Below the pieces are notes generated by a model that made no database searches, had not been told where the DNA came from, and saw only the letters and a list, made by a program, of their open reading frames with translations. The translations under genes were made by a program, and so were the position numbers. From Betaproteobacteria bacterium (lineage in GTDB: Bacteria > Pseudomonadota > Gammaproteobacteria > Burkholderiales > SG8-39), in NCBI GenBank assembly GCA_027317055.1, contig DAHVFK010000255.1, forward strand, positions 1-5,380: 5,380 bases of DNA, in the 5' to 3' direction. Positions 1-4,923 of this stretch are shown in pieces. Numbering within the stretch: the stretch's first letter is position 1; each line of letters starts with the position of its first letter.

Positions 1-96
1 GGTGCCCGGCCGAAAGGCGCAGGACACCGCGTTCACCGCCACGTGCCCGCCGAAGCGGATCGTCAGGCCGTGGGTCTCCAGGACCGGGTGTTCCAC
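1..96 (-). CDS. ABC transporter ATP-binding protein, LivG-like (N-terminal 32 codons only)
   Basis: This is the start of a cytoplasmic ATPase that would power a branched-chain amino acid/amide-type (HAAT) ABC importer. Only 32 codons are present and the gene leaves the window at its left edge. The visible protein contains the pattern LETHGLTIRFGG followed by AVNAVS, the usual first strands of a LivG-type nucleotide-binding domain; the Walker A motif would lie just past the edge and is not seen. The start is a GTG at 96-94, with GAGG (106-109) and AGAGG (100-104) upstream as ribosome-binding candidates. It lies 28 bases after the stop of the substrate-binding protein gene on the same strand, so the two are almost certainly one operon, with permease genes expected nearby. 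LivF-type is less likely because the F-G-G pattern favours LivG. Confidence 0.82.
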   Translation of the reverse strand, partial: MEHPVLETHGLTIRFGGHVAVNAVSCAFRPGT

Positions 97-124
97 GGTC
101 CTCTGCCTCGGTAGCGCTACGCGG

Positions 125-1315
125 TCAACGCTTGTTCGTGATTGGCACGGGCAGCTCGGACGCCGGGATGACGCGCACCAGGTCGAGCAGATCCCACTCG
201 TTCTTCTGCTCCGACGCCTTCTTGATGCGGAACTCGAACATGTCCTGCATCGCCTGGTGGTCTTCCTTGCGGAAGGTCATCTGACCTTTGGGCGTGTCGA
301 ACGACATGCCTTCCATGGCGGCGATCAGCTTCTCGGTGTCGGTGCCGCCGGCCTTCTTGATCGCATCGACGATCGCCACCGCCGCCGCCATGCCGCCGCA
401 GGTGAAGAAGTCGGGCGGCATGCCGTAGCGCTTCTCGTGTTCCTTCACCAGCCAGTCGTTCATCTTGTTCTTGGGGAAGCCGTAGTAGTAGTAAATCGCG
501 CCTTCCATGCCCGCGAGGTCTTTCCAGCCCTTCATCACCGGCAGGATGTTGCCGCCGGTGGCGAGCTCGATGCCGAAGCGCCCGGGATCGAGCGCTGCGA
601 TCTTGGTCGCCGGGTTCGCGCCGGCCCAGTAGATCACCAGCAGCTTGCGCCCGGGCTTGTCCTTCAGCGCGGCGAAGATGCGCTCGGCCGAAGCGGTGAA
701 ATCGGTCGTGTTCTGCGGCGCGTACTCCTCGTGCACGATCTTGGCCTTCGAACCGACTTGCGCCAGCGCGTCCTTGAGCGCCTTTATCCCGTCGCGCCCG
801 AAGGCGTAGTCCTGTGCCAGGGTGGCGATCGACATGTCGCCCTTGAGCGCGGCGGCGGCGGCCAGGCCGTCCTGGGTCGAGTTGCGCGAAGTGCGGAAGA
901 TGTAACGGTTCCAGTTCGCGCCGGTGATCGAGTCGGCCACCGCGGGCTCGACCAGCAGGATCTTCTTGTACTCCTCGGCCACCGGCAGCATCGCCAGCGC
1001 CACGCCCGAGCTGACCGGGCCGACCGCGATGTCGGCCTTGTCGTCGCCGTAGGCGGCGGCGAGCTGCGACTTGCCGATGTCGGGCTTGATCTGGGTGTCC
1101 TTCTCGATCACCACGATCTTGCGTCCGAGCACCTTCATCGTGCCGTGGGTCGCGTATTCCAGGCCCATCATCAGCCCGGTCTGGCTCTGCTTGGCGTAAG
1201 CCTCGAGCGCCCCGGTCTTGCCGTACACGTGCGCGATGCGGATTTCCTGAGCGGATGCCAGGCCCGCGGCGGCCGCGAGTCCCAGCGCCAGCGCGAATTT
1301 GAGCGTGCGTTTCAT
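125..1315 (-). CDS. ABC transporter periplasmic substrate-binding protein, LivK-like (HAAT family)
   Basis: A 396-residue periplasmic binding protein of the Peripla_BP_6/LivK type, which captures a small solute and hands it to an inner-membrane ABC permease. Residues 1-22 form a Sec signal peptide: basic start MKRTLK, Ala/Leu-rich core, cleavage expected after ASA before QEIRIAH. The mature part has the family's two-lobe pattern: an early IRIAHVYGKTGALE strand-loop, a DIAVGPVSSGVALAMLPVAEE segment in the first lobe, and a late KGQMTFRKEDHQAMQDMFEF segment typical of these proteins near the C terminus. The ATG at 1315 is chosen because AGGAGG sits just upstream, the signal peptide begins there, and a predicted sigma-54 promoter at 1351-1365 puts the transcript start near 1339. 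The ligand cannot be read from the sequence; HAAT proteins bind branched-chain amino acids, amides, urea or aromatic acids. The ATPase gene follows after 28 bases. Confidence 0.9.
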   Translation of the reverse strand: MKRTLKFALALGLAAAAGLASAQEIRIAHVYGKTGALEAYAKQSQTGLMMGLEYATHGTMKVLGRKIVVIEKDTQIKPDIGKSQLAAAYGDDKADIAVGPVSSGVALAMLPVAEEYKKILLVEPAVADSITGANWNRYIFRTSRNSTQDGLAAAAALKGDMSIATLAQDYAFGRDGIKALKDALAQVGSKAKIVHEEYAPQNTTDFTASAERIFAALKDKPGRKLLVIYWAGANPATKIAALDPGRFGIELATGGNILPVMKGWKDLAGMEGAIYYYYGFPKNKMNDWLVKEHEKRYGMPPDFFTCGGMAAAVAIVDAIKKAGGTDTEKLIAAMEGMSFDTPKGQMTFRKEDHQAMQDMFEFRIKKASEQKNEWDLLDLVRVIPASELPVPITNKR

Positions 1316-1319
1316 ACCC

Positions 1320-1325
1320 CCTCCT
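1320..1325 (-). promoter_or_regulatory. Shine-Dalgarno site of the substrate-binding protein gene
   Basis: On the minus strand AGGAGG precedes the ATG at 1315 by four bases (GGGT). The G-run continues, so a slightly shifted pairing is also possible. This strong site fixes the start at the signal peptide and argues against an in-frame ATG 63 bases further upstream. Confidence 0.85.
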
Positions 1326-1350
1326 GAGTAAGAACTACCTGCGTCGTTTC

Positions 1351-1365
1351 GCAATGTGCATGCCA
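1351..1365 (-). promoter_or_regulatory. Sigma-54 (-24/-12) promoter of the transporter operon
   Basis: On the minus strand the sequence reads TGGCATGCACATTGC. It matches the sigma-54 consensus TGGCAY-R-N4-TTGC at every fixed position, with the GG and GC dinucleotides separated by exactly 10 bases. Placing the terminal C at -12 predicts transcription from about 1339 and a 24-base leader that contains the Shine-Dalgarno site. Sigma-54 promoters need an ATP-hydrolysing activator bound upstream; the gene directly upstream encodes one, and three matching inverted repeats lie between. This promoter would drive the substrate-binding protein and the following ATPase. Confidence 0.85.
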
Positions 1366-1372
1366 TGAGAAC

Positions 1373-1385
1373 TAACATACTGATT
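1373..1385 (-). promoter_or_regulatory. Candidate IHF binding site
   Basis: The minus strand reads AATCAGTATGTTA, which fits the IHF consensus WATCAANNNNTTR with one mismatch (G for the second A of CAA). It is centred about 40 bases upstream of the predicted start, inside a clearly AT-rich stretch (about 1366-1418) that contrasts with the GC-rich surroundings. IHF commonly bends DNA between activator sites and a sigma-54 promoter. The consensus is loose, so the position supports the call more than the match does. Confidence 0.5.
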
Positions 1386-1403
1386 TATATATATTACTTA
1401 TAT

Positions 1404-1417
1404 TATGTGAGCACATA
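1404..1417. repeat. Short inverted repeat TATGTG-AG-CACATA
   Basis: A perfect 6-base inverted repeat with a 2-base spacer, inside the AT-rich tract between the candidate IHF site and the first TGTCC-N7-GGACA site. It differs from those sites in sequence and spacing, so it is not a fourth copy. It also does not fit the CRP pattern TGTGA-N6-TCACA. It may be an operator for another regulator, or chance. Confidence 0.4.
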
Positions 1418-1431
1418 CTCCAGTTTCAGGA

Positions 1432-1448
1432 TGTCCGCGATGCGGACA
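1432..1448. promoter_or_regulatory. Upstream activator site 1 (TGTCC-N7-GGACA)
   Basis: TGTCCGC-GAT-GCGGACA is a perfect inverted repeat with 7-base arms and a 3-base spacer. Its centre (1440) is about 101 bases upstream of the predicted transcription start, a typical place for an enhancer-type site of a sigma-54 activator. Two more repeats of the same overall 17-base geometry lie further upstream. The likely binder is the Fis-type HTH activator encoded immediately upstream; this is inferred from position and symmetry. Confidence 0.78.
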
Positions 1449-1508
1449 CGAAATCGGAGTCAGAGTCGGATTTCCTTTGGAATCAGAACAGTTTACTCAG
1501 AATCGATA

Positions 1509-1525
1509 TGTCCGTTTTGAGGACA
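1509..1525. promoter_or_regulatory. Upstream activator site 2 (TGTCC-N7-GGACA)
   Basis: TGTCC-GTTTTGA-GGACA. The arms extend outward to TATGTCC/GGACATA (1507-1527). The inner G/C pair next to the arms of the other two copies is missing, so this may be the weakest of the three. Its centre (1517) is about 178 bases upstream of the predicted start and 20 bases from site 3. Confidence 0.75.
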
Positions 1526-1528
1526 TAA

Positions 1529-1545
1529 TGTCCGCTAAACGGACA
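1529..1545. promoter_or_regulatory. Upstream activator site 3 (TGTCC-N7-GGACA), overlapping the activator gene's stop codon
   Basis: TGTCCG-CTAAA-CGGACA, with arms extending to ATGTCCG/CGGACAT (1528-1546). Its centre (1537) is 20 bases, close to two helical turns, from site 2, so two dimers could bind side by side on one face. The site contains the last codons of the activator gene (ATG TCC GTT TAG on the minus strand), so the same bases end the regulator protein and form its probable operator. Confidence 0.76.
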
Positions 1546-2968
1546 TACGCCTGATCTCGGCCAGCTTCTCGTACAGCGTGTTGCGCGAGATTCCGAGCAG
1601 CCTCGCGGCCGAGACCTTGTTGCCGCCGGTGGCCTCGAGCGCCGAGCGGATCGAGCTGCGCTCGAGCTCGGCGATGAGCTGCGGCAGCGGGCGCAGGGCG
1701 GGCGCCGGCGCCATGGCGGCACCCGCAGCCGCGGCGCGCGGCAAAATCGCGCTGAAGTCCTCGGCGGCGAGGCGCGCATGGTCGGTCAGCATCGCCGCCT
1801 GCTCGAGCGCGTTGCGAAGCTCGCGGATATTGCCGCGCCATTCGTGGCCGGCGAGCGCCGCCAGCGCCGCCGGGGTCAGCTCGCGCTGCGGCATGCCGGT
1901 GCGCGCGGCGATGTTCTCGAGCAGGTTCTCCGCCAGCGCCTCGAGGTCCGACAGGCGCTCGCGCAGCGGCGGCACCCGGATCGGCAGCACGCTCAGGCGG
2001 TAGTAAAGGTCCTCGCGAAAACGGCCCTCGGCGACCAGCGCCTTCAGGTCGCGGCTGGTGGCGGCGATCACCCGCACGTCGACCTTGATCACCTTGTTCG
2101 AGCCGAGCGGCTCGATTTCCTGCTCCTGCAGTGCGCGCAGCAGCTTCGCCTGCAGCGCGGTCGGCGCGTCGCCGACTTCGTCCAGGAACAGCGTGCCGCC
2201 ATCGGCCAGCACGAAGCGCCCGTCGCGCCCCTTGCGATCGGCTCCGGTGTAGGCCCCGGGCACGACACCGAAGAATTCCGCCTCGAGCAGGGTCTCCGGC
2301 ACGGCGGCGAGGTTGACGCCGACGAACGGCTTGTCGGCGCGCTTCGAGGCGGCGTGGATCGCGTGCGCGAGCAGCTCCTTGCCGGTGCCCGTCTCGCCTA
2401 CCAGCAGCACGTTGCCCTCGGTCTGCGCCGCGCGCCGCGCCTGTCGCTTCACCTCGATCGCCGCCGGGCTCGAGCCGACGAAGCTGGCGAAGGTGTACTT
2501 GGCGCGCCGCTGCACGGCGAGCTCGCGCCGTGCCTCGTCCAGGTCCTTTTGCAGCCGGGCGAACTTGCCGATCAGCGGCTGCAGCGTGGTCTCCGGATGG
2601 TCGAACAGCACCATGCCGAGCACGCCGATCACCTCGCCCGAGTCGTCGCGCAGCGGAATGCGGCTCACCACGAAGGTGCCGGCCTTGTTGGTCAGCAGGT
2701 CGAGCAGGATCGGCTTGCCGCTCTCGAGTACGTGGCGCATGAGCGTGTTCGGCACCACCTGCTCGACCGGCTTGCCGACGAAGTCCTCGGCGCGCTCGAA
2801 GCCGAGCGCGGGAAGGAAGCGCTTGTAGCTGTCGTTGATCCAAACCACGCGCCCGCCGCGGTCGACCAGCATCATGCCCTCGCTCATGCTCGAGAACAGG
2901 TCGAACATCGAGCGCGCCGCGAGCTTGAGCACGCTCTCGGCGTCGCGCGGCAGGGACGGCGCGCTCAT
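1535..2968 (-). CDS. Sigma-54-dependent transcriptional activator (PAS - AAA+ - Fis-type HTH)
   Basis: A 477-residue bacterial enhancer-binding protein that hydrolyses ATP to remodel sigma-54 RNA polymerase at distant promoters. Order: PAS-like sensor (about 20-125, with GMMLVDRGGRVVWINDSYKRFL), a charged probable coiled-coil linker (about 135-155), AAA+ domain (about 162-390), Ala/Pro linker, and Fis-type HTH (about 434-474, NKVSAARLLGISRNTLYEKL). Visible motifs are Walker A GETGTGKE (191-198), a GAYTGA loop (238-243) in place of the usual GAFTGA, Walker B GGTLFLDE (257-264), the arginine-finger region FREDLYYRL (317-324) and sensor II WRGNIREL (377-384). There is no receiver domain, so the signal is probably a ligand or cofactor sensed by PAS rather than phosphorylation. 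The ATG overlaps the protease stop codon as ATGA; GAGGA abuts the ATG with no spacer, which suggests translational coupling. The three TGTCC-N7-GGACA sites just downstream are its likely targets. Confidence 0.93.
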   Translation of the reverse strand: MSAPSLPRDAESVLKLAARSMFDLFSSMSEGMMLVDRGGRVVWINDSYKRFLPALGFERAEDFVGKPVEQVVPNTLMRHVLESGKPILLDLLTNKAGTFVVSRIPLRDDSGEVIGVLGMVLFDHPETTLQPLIGKFARLQKDLDEARRELAVQRRAKYTFASFVGSSPAAIEVKRQARRAAQTEGNVLLVGETGTGKELLAHAIHAASKRADKPFVGVNLAAVPETLLEAEFFGVVPGAYTGADRKGRDGRFVLADGGTLFLDEVGDAPTALQAKLLRALQEQEIEPLGSNKVIKVDVRVIAATSRDLKALVAEGRFREDLYYRLSVLPIRVPPLRERLSDLEALAENLLENIAARTGMPQRELTPAALAALAGHEWRGNIRELRNALEQAAMLTDHARLAAEDFSAILPRAAAAGAAMAPAPALRPLPQLIAELERSSIRSALEATGGNKVSAARLLGISRNTLYEKLAEIRRMSV

Positions 2969-4134
2969 TCCTCGGGCCGCGGCGGCGGCTTGGGCCGCCG
3001 CCCGACGACGACCTGCAGCACCACGTCCTTGCCTGCGCGCCGCAGCTTCAGGCTGGTGTGGCTGCCGGGCGCGAGCGCCGCGACCACATTGAGCATGTTC
3101 GGGGTGCCGACCACCTGCTTGCCGCCTACCGCGAGCAGCACGTCGCCCGGCTTGACGCCCGCCTTGTCGGCCGGACCGCCGCGCAGCACGCCGGCGATGA
3201 TCACGCCTTTGGACTCCTCGAGCTTGAACGAGTCCGCGATGCCCTGCGTGATCGACTGCACCTCGACCCCGATCCAGCCGCGCGTGACCGTGCCGGTGCG
3301 CACGATCTGCTCCAGCACCATCTTGGCGGTCGAAACCGGAATCGCGAAGCCGATGCCGATCGAGCCCCCGGTGCGCGAATAGATCGCGGTATTGATGCCG
3401 ATCAGGTTGCCGCGTGCGTCGACCAGCGGGCCGCCGGAGTTGCCGGGATTGATCGCGGCGTCGGTCTGGATGAAGTTCTCGAAGGTGTTGATTTGCAGGC
3501 CGCTGCGCCCGAGCGCGGAGACGATGCCCGAGGTGACCGTCTGGCCGACGCCGAACGGGTTGCCGATCGCGAGCACCACGTCGCCTACGCGCAGGGCATC
3601 CGAAGAGCCGAAGGTGATCGCGTGCAGCCCCTTGGCGTCGACCCGCAGCACTGCGAGGTCGGTGTCGGGGTCGTTGCCGACGACCTTGGCGAGCAGCTTG
3701 TTGCCGTTGGGCAGCGCGACCTCGATTTCGTCGGCGGCGTCGACCACGTGCTGGTTGGTCAGGATGTAGCCGTCGGAGCTCACGATCACGCCCGAGCCGA
3801 GGCTGGTCGCGCGCCGCGCCTCGTCCGGCGCTTGATCGCCGAAGAAGCGCCGGAACAGCGGATCGTCCAGCAGCGGATGGCGCGGCACGCGCACCTCCTT
3901 GGAGGTGAACACGTTCACCACCGAGGGCGTGGCGTGCTCGACCGCGTCGTGCAGCGACTCGGTGCGTGCGCCGGACGCTACCGCGGGCGGCGGGGCGGCG
4001 GACTGCAGCAGCGCGATCGGCGGCCGCGGCAGCGCGCGCGACGGCAGCCACTCGGGGTGGAAGGTCGAGACCACGAACAGCACCGCCACGGCGACGGTCG
4101 CCGCTTGCGCAAAGATCAGCCAGAGCCGGTGCAT
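2965..4134 (-). CDS. Membrane-anchored trypsin-like serine protease with one PDZ domain (DegS/DegQ/MucD family)
   Basis: A 389-residue HtrA-family protease expected to face the periplasm, where such enzymes degrade misfolded envelope proteins or start envelope-stress signalling. Residues about 5-23 form one hydrophobic segment with no clear cleavage site, so it is probably an anchor. An Ala/Pro-rich linker follows, then the protease domain (about 60-270). The catalytic triad is His129 in TNQHVVD, Asp159 in DPDTDLAVL and Ser233 in GNSGGP, with DegS-like spacing. The LA-loop-like stretch DDPLFRRFFGD (90-100) recalls DegQ. One PDZ domain (about 285-377) follows, with a basic, proline-rich tail. 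One anchor and one PDZ give a DegS-like layout. An in-frame TAG at 4147-4149 on this strand closes the frame four codons upstream of the ATG; the ribosome-binding site is weak. It is divergent from petAB and overlaps the activator gene by four bases. Confidence 0.93.
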   Translation of the reverse strand: MHRLWLIFAQAATVAVAVLFVVSTFHPEWLPSRALPRPPIALLQSAAPPPAVASGARTESLHDAVEHATPSVVNVFTSKEVRVPRHPLLDDPLFRRFFGDQAPDEARRATSLGSGVIVSSDGYILTNQHVVDAADEIEVALPNGNKLLAKVVGNDPDTDLAVLRVDAKGLHAITFGSSDALRVGDVVLAIGNPFGVGQTVTSGIVSALGRSGLQINTFENFIQTDAAINPGNSGGPLVDARGNLIGINTAIYSRTGGSIGIGFAIPVSTAKMVLEQIVRTGTVTRGWIGVEVQSITQGIADSFKLEESKGVIIAGVLRGGPADKAGVKPGDVLLAVGGKQVVGTPNMLNVVAALAPGSHTSLKLRRAGKDVVLQVVVGRRPKPPPRPEE

Positions 4135-4184
4135 GGCTCGTTCAGCCTACCATAGCGCACGCACAGATCGACCTCGATGCGGTC

Positions 4185-4196
4185 TAGCCCCCGAAC
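4185..4196 (+). repeat. Direct repeat copy 1, TAGCCCCCGAAC
   Basis: The first of two identical 12-base copies in the divergent gap between the protease gene and petA; the copies start 48 bases apart. Downstream of this copy lies GGGGTA (4203-4208), which could pair with its C-run across a loop of about ten bases to make a weak hairpin. No known operator is recognised. Confidence 0.6.
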
Positions 4197-4232
4197 TTAT
4201 GAGGGGTAAAAACGTCAGAGTATTGAAACGCT

Positions 4233-4244
4233 TAGCCCCCGAAC
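4233..4244 (+). repeat. Direct repeat copy 2, TAGCCCCCGAAC, next to the petA -35 region
   Basis: The second identical 12-base copy, ending one base before the candidate -35 hexamer TTGGAC at 4246. A bound protein here would contact or block RNA polymerase at the petAB promoter, which makes a regulatory role plausible. Both copies are followed by TT, with one extra C in this copy. Confidence 0.6.
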
Positions 4245-4245
4245 C

Positions 4246-4275
4246 TTGGACTTCGCGGCGGTGCGTCGCTATAAT
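4246..4275 (+). promoter_or_regulatory. Sigma-70-type promoter of petAB
   Basis: A perfect -10 hexamer TATAAT at 4270-4275 is preceded, after 18 bases, by TTGGAC at 4246-4251, a weak -35 sharing the TTG of the consensus. Transcription would begin near 4282, leaving a leader of about 40 bases before the petA ATG at 4324. The position, and the contrast of TATAAT with its GC-rich surroundings, support the call. Confidence 0.68.
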
Positions 4276-4323
4276 CCCCCGCTGCTCCGGATTCCCGCCA
4301 TCTCGCATCCAGGTTCTATCTCC

Positions 4324-4920
4324 ATGAGTGATAGCAAGAAACCCGATAAAACGCGGCGCAACCTTGTGGTTGCCACTTCAATGATGGGCGGCGCGGCGAC
4401 GGTCGGCGCCGCAGTGCCATTTGTCGCCAGCATGCTGCCTTCGGAAGCCGCGAAGGCGGCGGGCGCACCGGTAGAGGCCGACATCTCCACTTTGAAGCCC
4501 GGCGAGTTGCGCACCATCGCGTGGCGCCGCCAGCCGGTGTGGGTGTTCAGGCGCACGCCGGCGCAGCTGCAGGACATCAAGAAGGACGACGGTGTGGTCG
4601 CGGACCCCAATTCCGAGGTTCCACATCAGCCCGACTACGCGAAGAACGAGTACCGTTCCAGAAAACCGGACTTGGCGGTGATCATCGGCGTATGCACCCA
4701 CCTCGGGTGCACGCCCGAGAAGAAGGCGGCGAGCGACACGGCCGAAATGGGGGCGGCGTGGAACGGCGGTTTCTACTGCCCCTGCCACGGATCACTGTAC
4801 GACTTCGCGGGGCGCGTCTACAAGGGCGTGCCGGCGCCGACCAATCTTTGGATTCCGCGCTACATGCATCTCTCGCAAGACAGGATTGTCATCGGTAAAG
4901 ACGAAAAAGGGGAGGCGTAA
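4324..4920 (+). CDS. petA: Ubiquinol-cytochrome c reductase, Rieske iron-sulfur subunit
   Basis: A 198-residue Rieske protein of the cytochrome bc1 complex. Its 2Fe-2S cluster takes electrons from ubiquinol at the Qo site and passes them to cytochrome c1 on the periplasmic side. Cluster ligands are visible as CTHLGC (124-129, Cys124 and His126) and CPCHGS (152-157, Cys152 and His155); Cys129 and Cys154 form the family's disulfide. Ser157 and Tyr159 in GSLYD are the hydrogen-bonding residues known to raise the cluster potential in ubiquinone-type Rieske proteins. The N terminus carries a twin-arginine motif, TRRNLV (10-15), then one hydrophobic segment (about 17-38) that would stay as the membrane anchor after Tat export. 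The ATG at 4324 is chosen because the promoter lies at 4246-4275 and the Tat motif then sits at the usual distance; the ribosome-binding site (AGG at 4311-4313) is weak. petB follows after three bases. Confidence 0.97.
   Translation: MSDSKKPDKTRRNLVVATSMMGGAATVGAAVPFVASMLPSEAAKAAGAPVEADISTLKPGELRTIAWRRQPVWVFRRTPAQLQDIKKDDGVVADPNSEVPHQPDYAKNEYRSRKPDLAVIIGVCTHLGCTPEKKAASDTAEMGAAWNGGFYCPCHGSLYDFAGRVYKGVPAPTNLWIPRYMHLSQDRIVIGKDEKGEA
4911..4915 (+). promoter_or_regulatory. Shine-Dalgarno site of petB
   Basis: GGAGG, inside the last codons of petA, lies eight bases before the petB ATG at 4924 and supports that start. The preceding A and G run (AAAAAGG) keeps the region open for ribosome loading. 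The layout suggests coupled translation of petA and petB. Confidence 0.8.
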
Positions 4921-4923
4921 GCG

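Noticed and set aside
111..120. 10-base perfect palindrome GTAGCGCTAC between the substrate-binding protein and ATPase genes.
   Set aside because: It has no spacer to form a stable hairpin loop and no T-run, so it is not a terminator; a palindrome this short may be chance.
143..148. TGGCAC, resembling the -24 half of a sigma-54 promoter.
   Set aside because: No TTGC follows at the required spacing and it lies inside the substrate-binding protein coding sequence.
1316..1378. Possible longer substrate-binding protein starting at the in-frame ATG at 1378.
   Set aside because: The extra 21 residues are not signal-peptide-like, the predicted sigma-54 promoter would lie inside the extension, and the ATG at 1315 has a strong AGGAGG and begins a textbook signal peptide.
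1449..1506. Search for a fourth activator site or an intrinsic terminator after the activator gene.
   Set aside because: Only loose short repeats (such as GAGTC twice) are present; there is no TGTCC/GGACA arm and no GC-rich hairpin with a T-run.
1497..2843. Open frame within the activator gene in another minus-strand frame.
   Set aside because: Arg/Ala-rich shadow of the activator, whose own frame carries every AAA+ and HTH motif.
1778..3382. Long plus-strand open frame antisense to the activator and protease (also 2-1327 and 3058-4155).
   Set aside because: The translations are rich in Arg, Ala, Val, His and Gln with no recognisable domain and lie opposite well-supported genes; long antisense frames are expected at this GC content.
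2969..4051. Open frame running upstream of the activator start, through the protease gene in another frame.
   Set aside because: The upstream part is an Arg/Ala-rich low-complexity translation typical of GC-rich shadow frames, while the protease frame is clearly real there.
4135..4185. Search for a minus-strand promoter for the protease gene.
   Set aside because: TATGGT near 4149-4154 on the minus strand resembles a -10 element, but no credible -35 sits at the right distance, so no promoter is called.
4246..4323. Possible longer petA starting at an in-frame TTG at 4246.
   Set aside because: The added stretch overlaps the TATAAT promoter and would push the twin-arginine motif unusually far from the N terminus.
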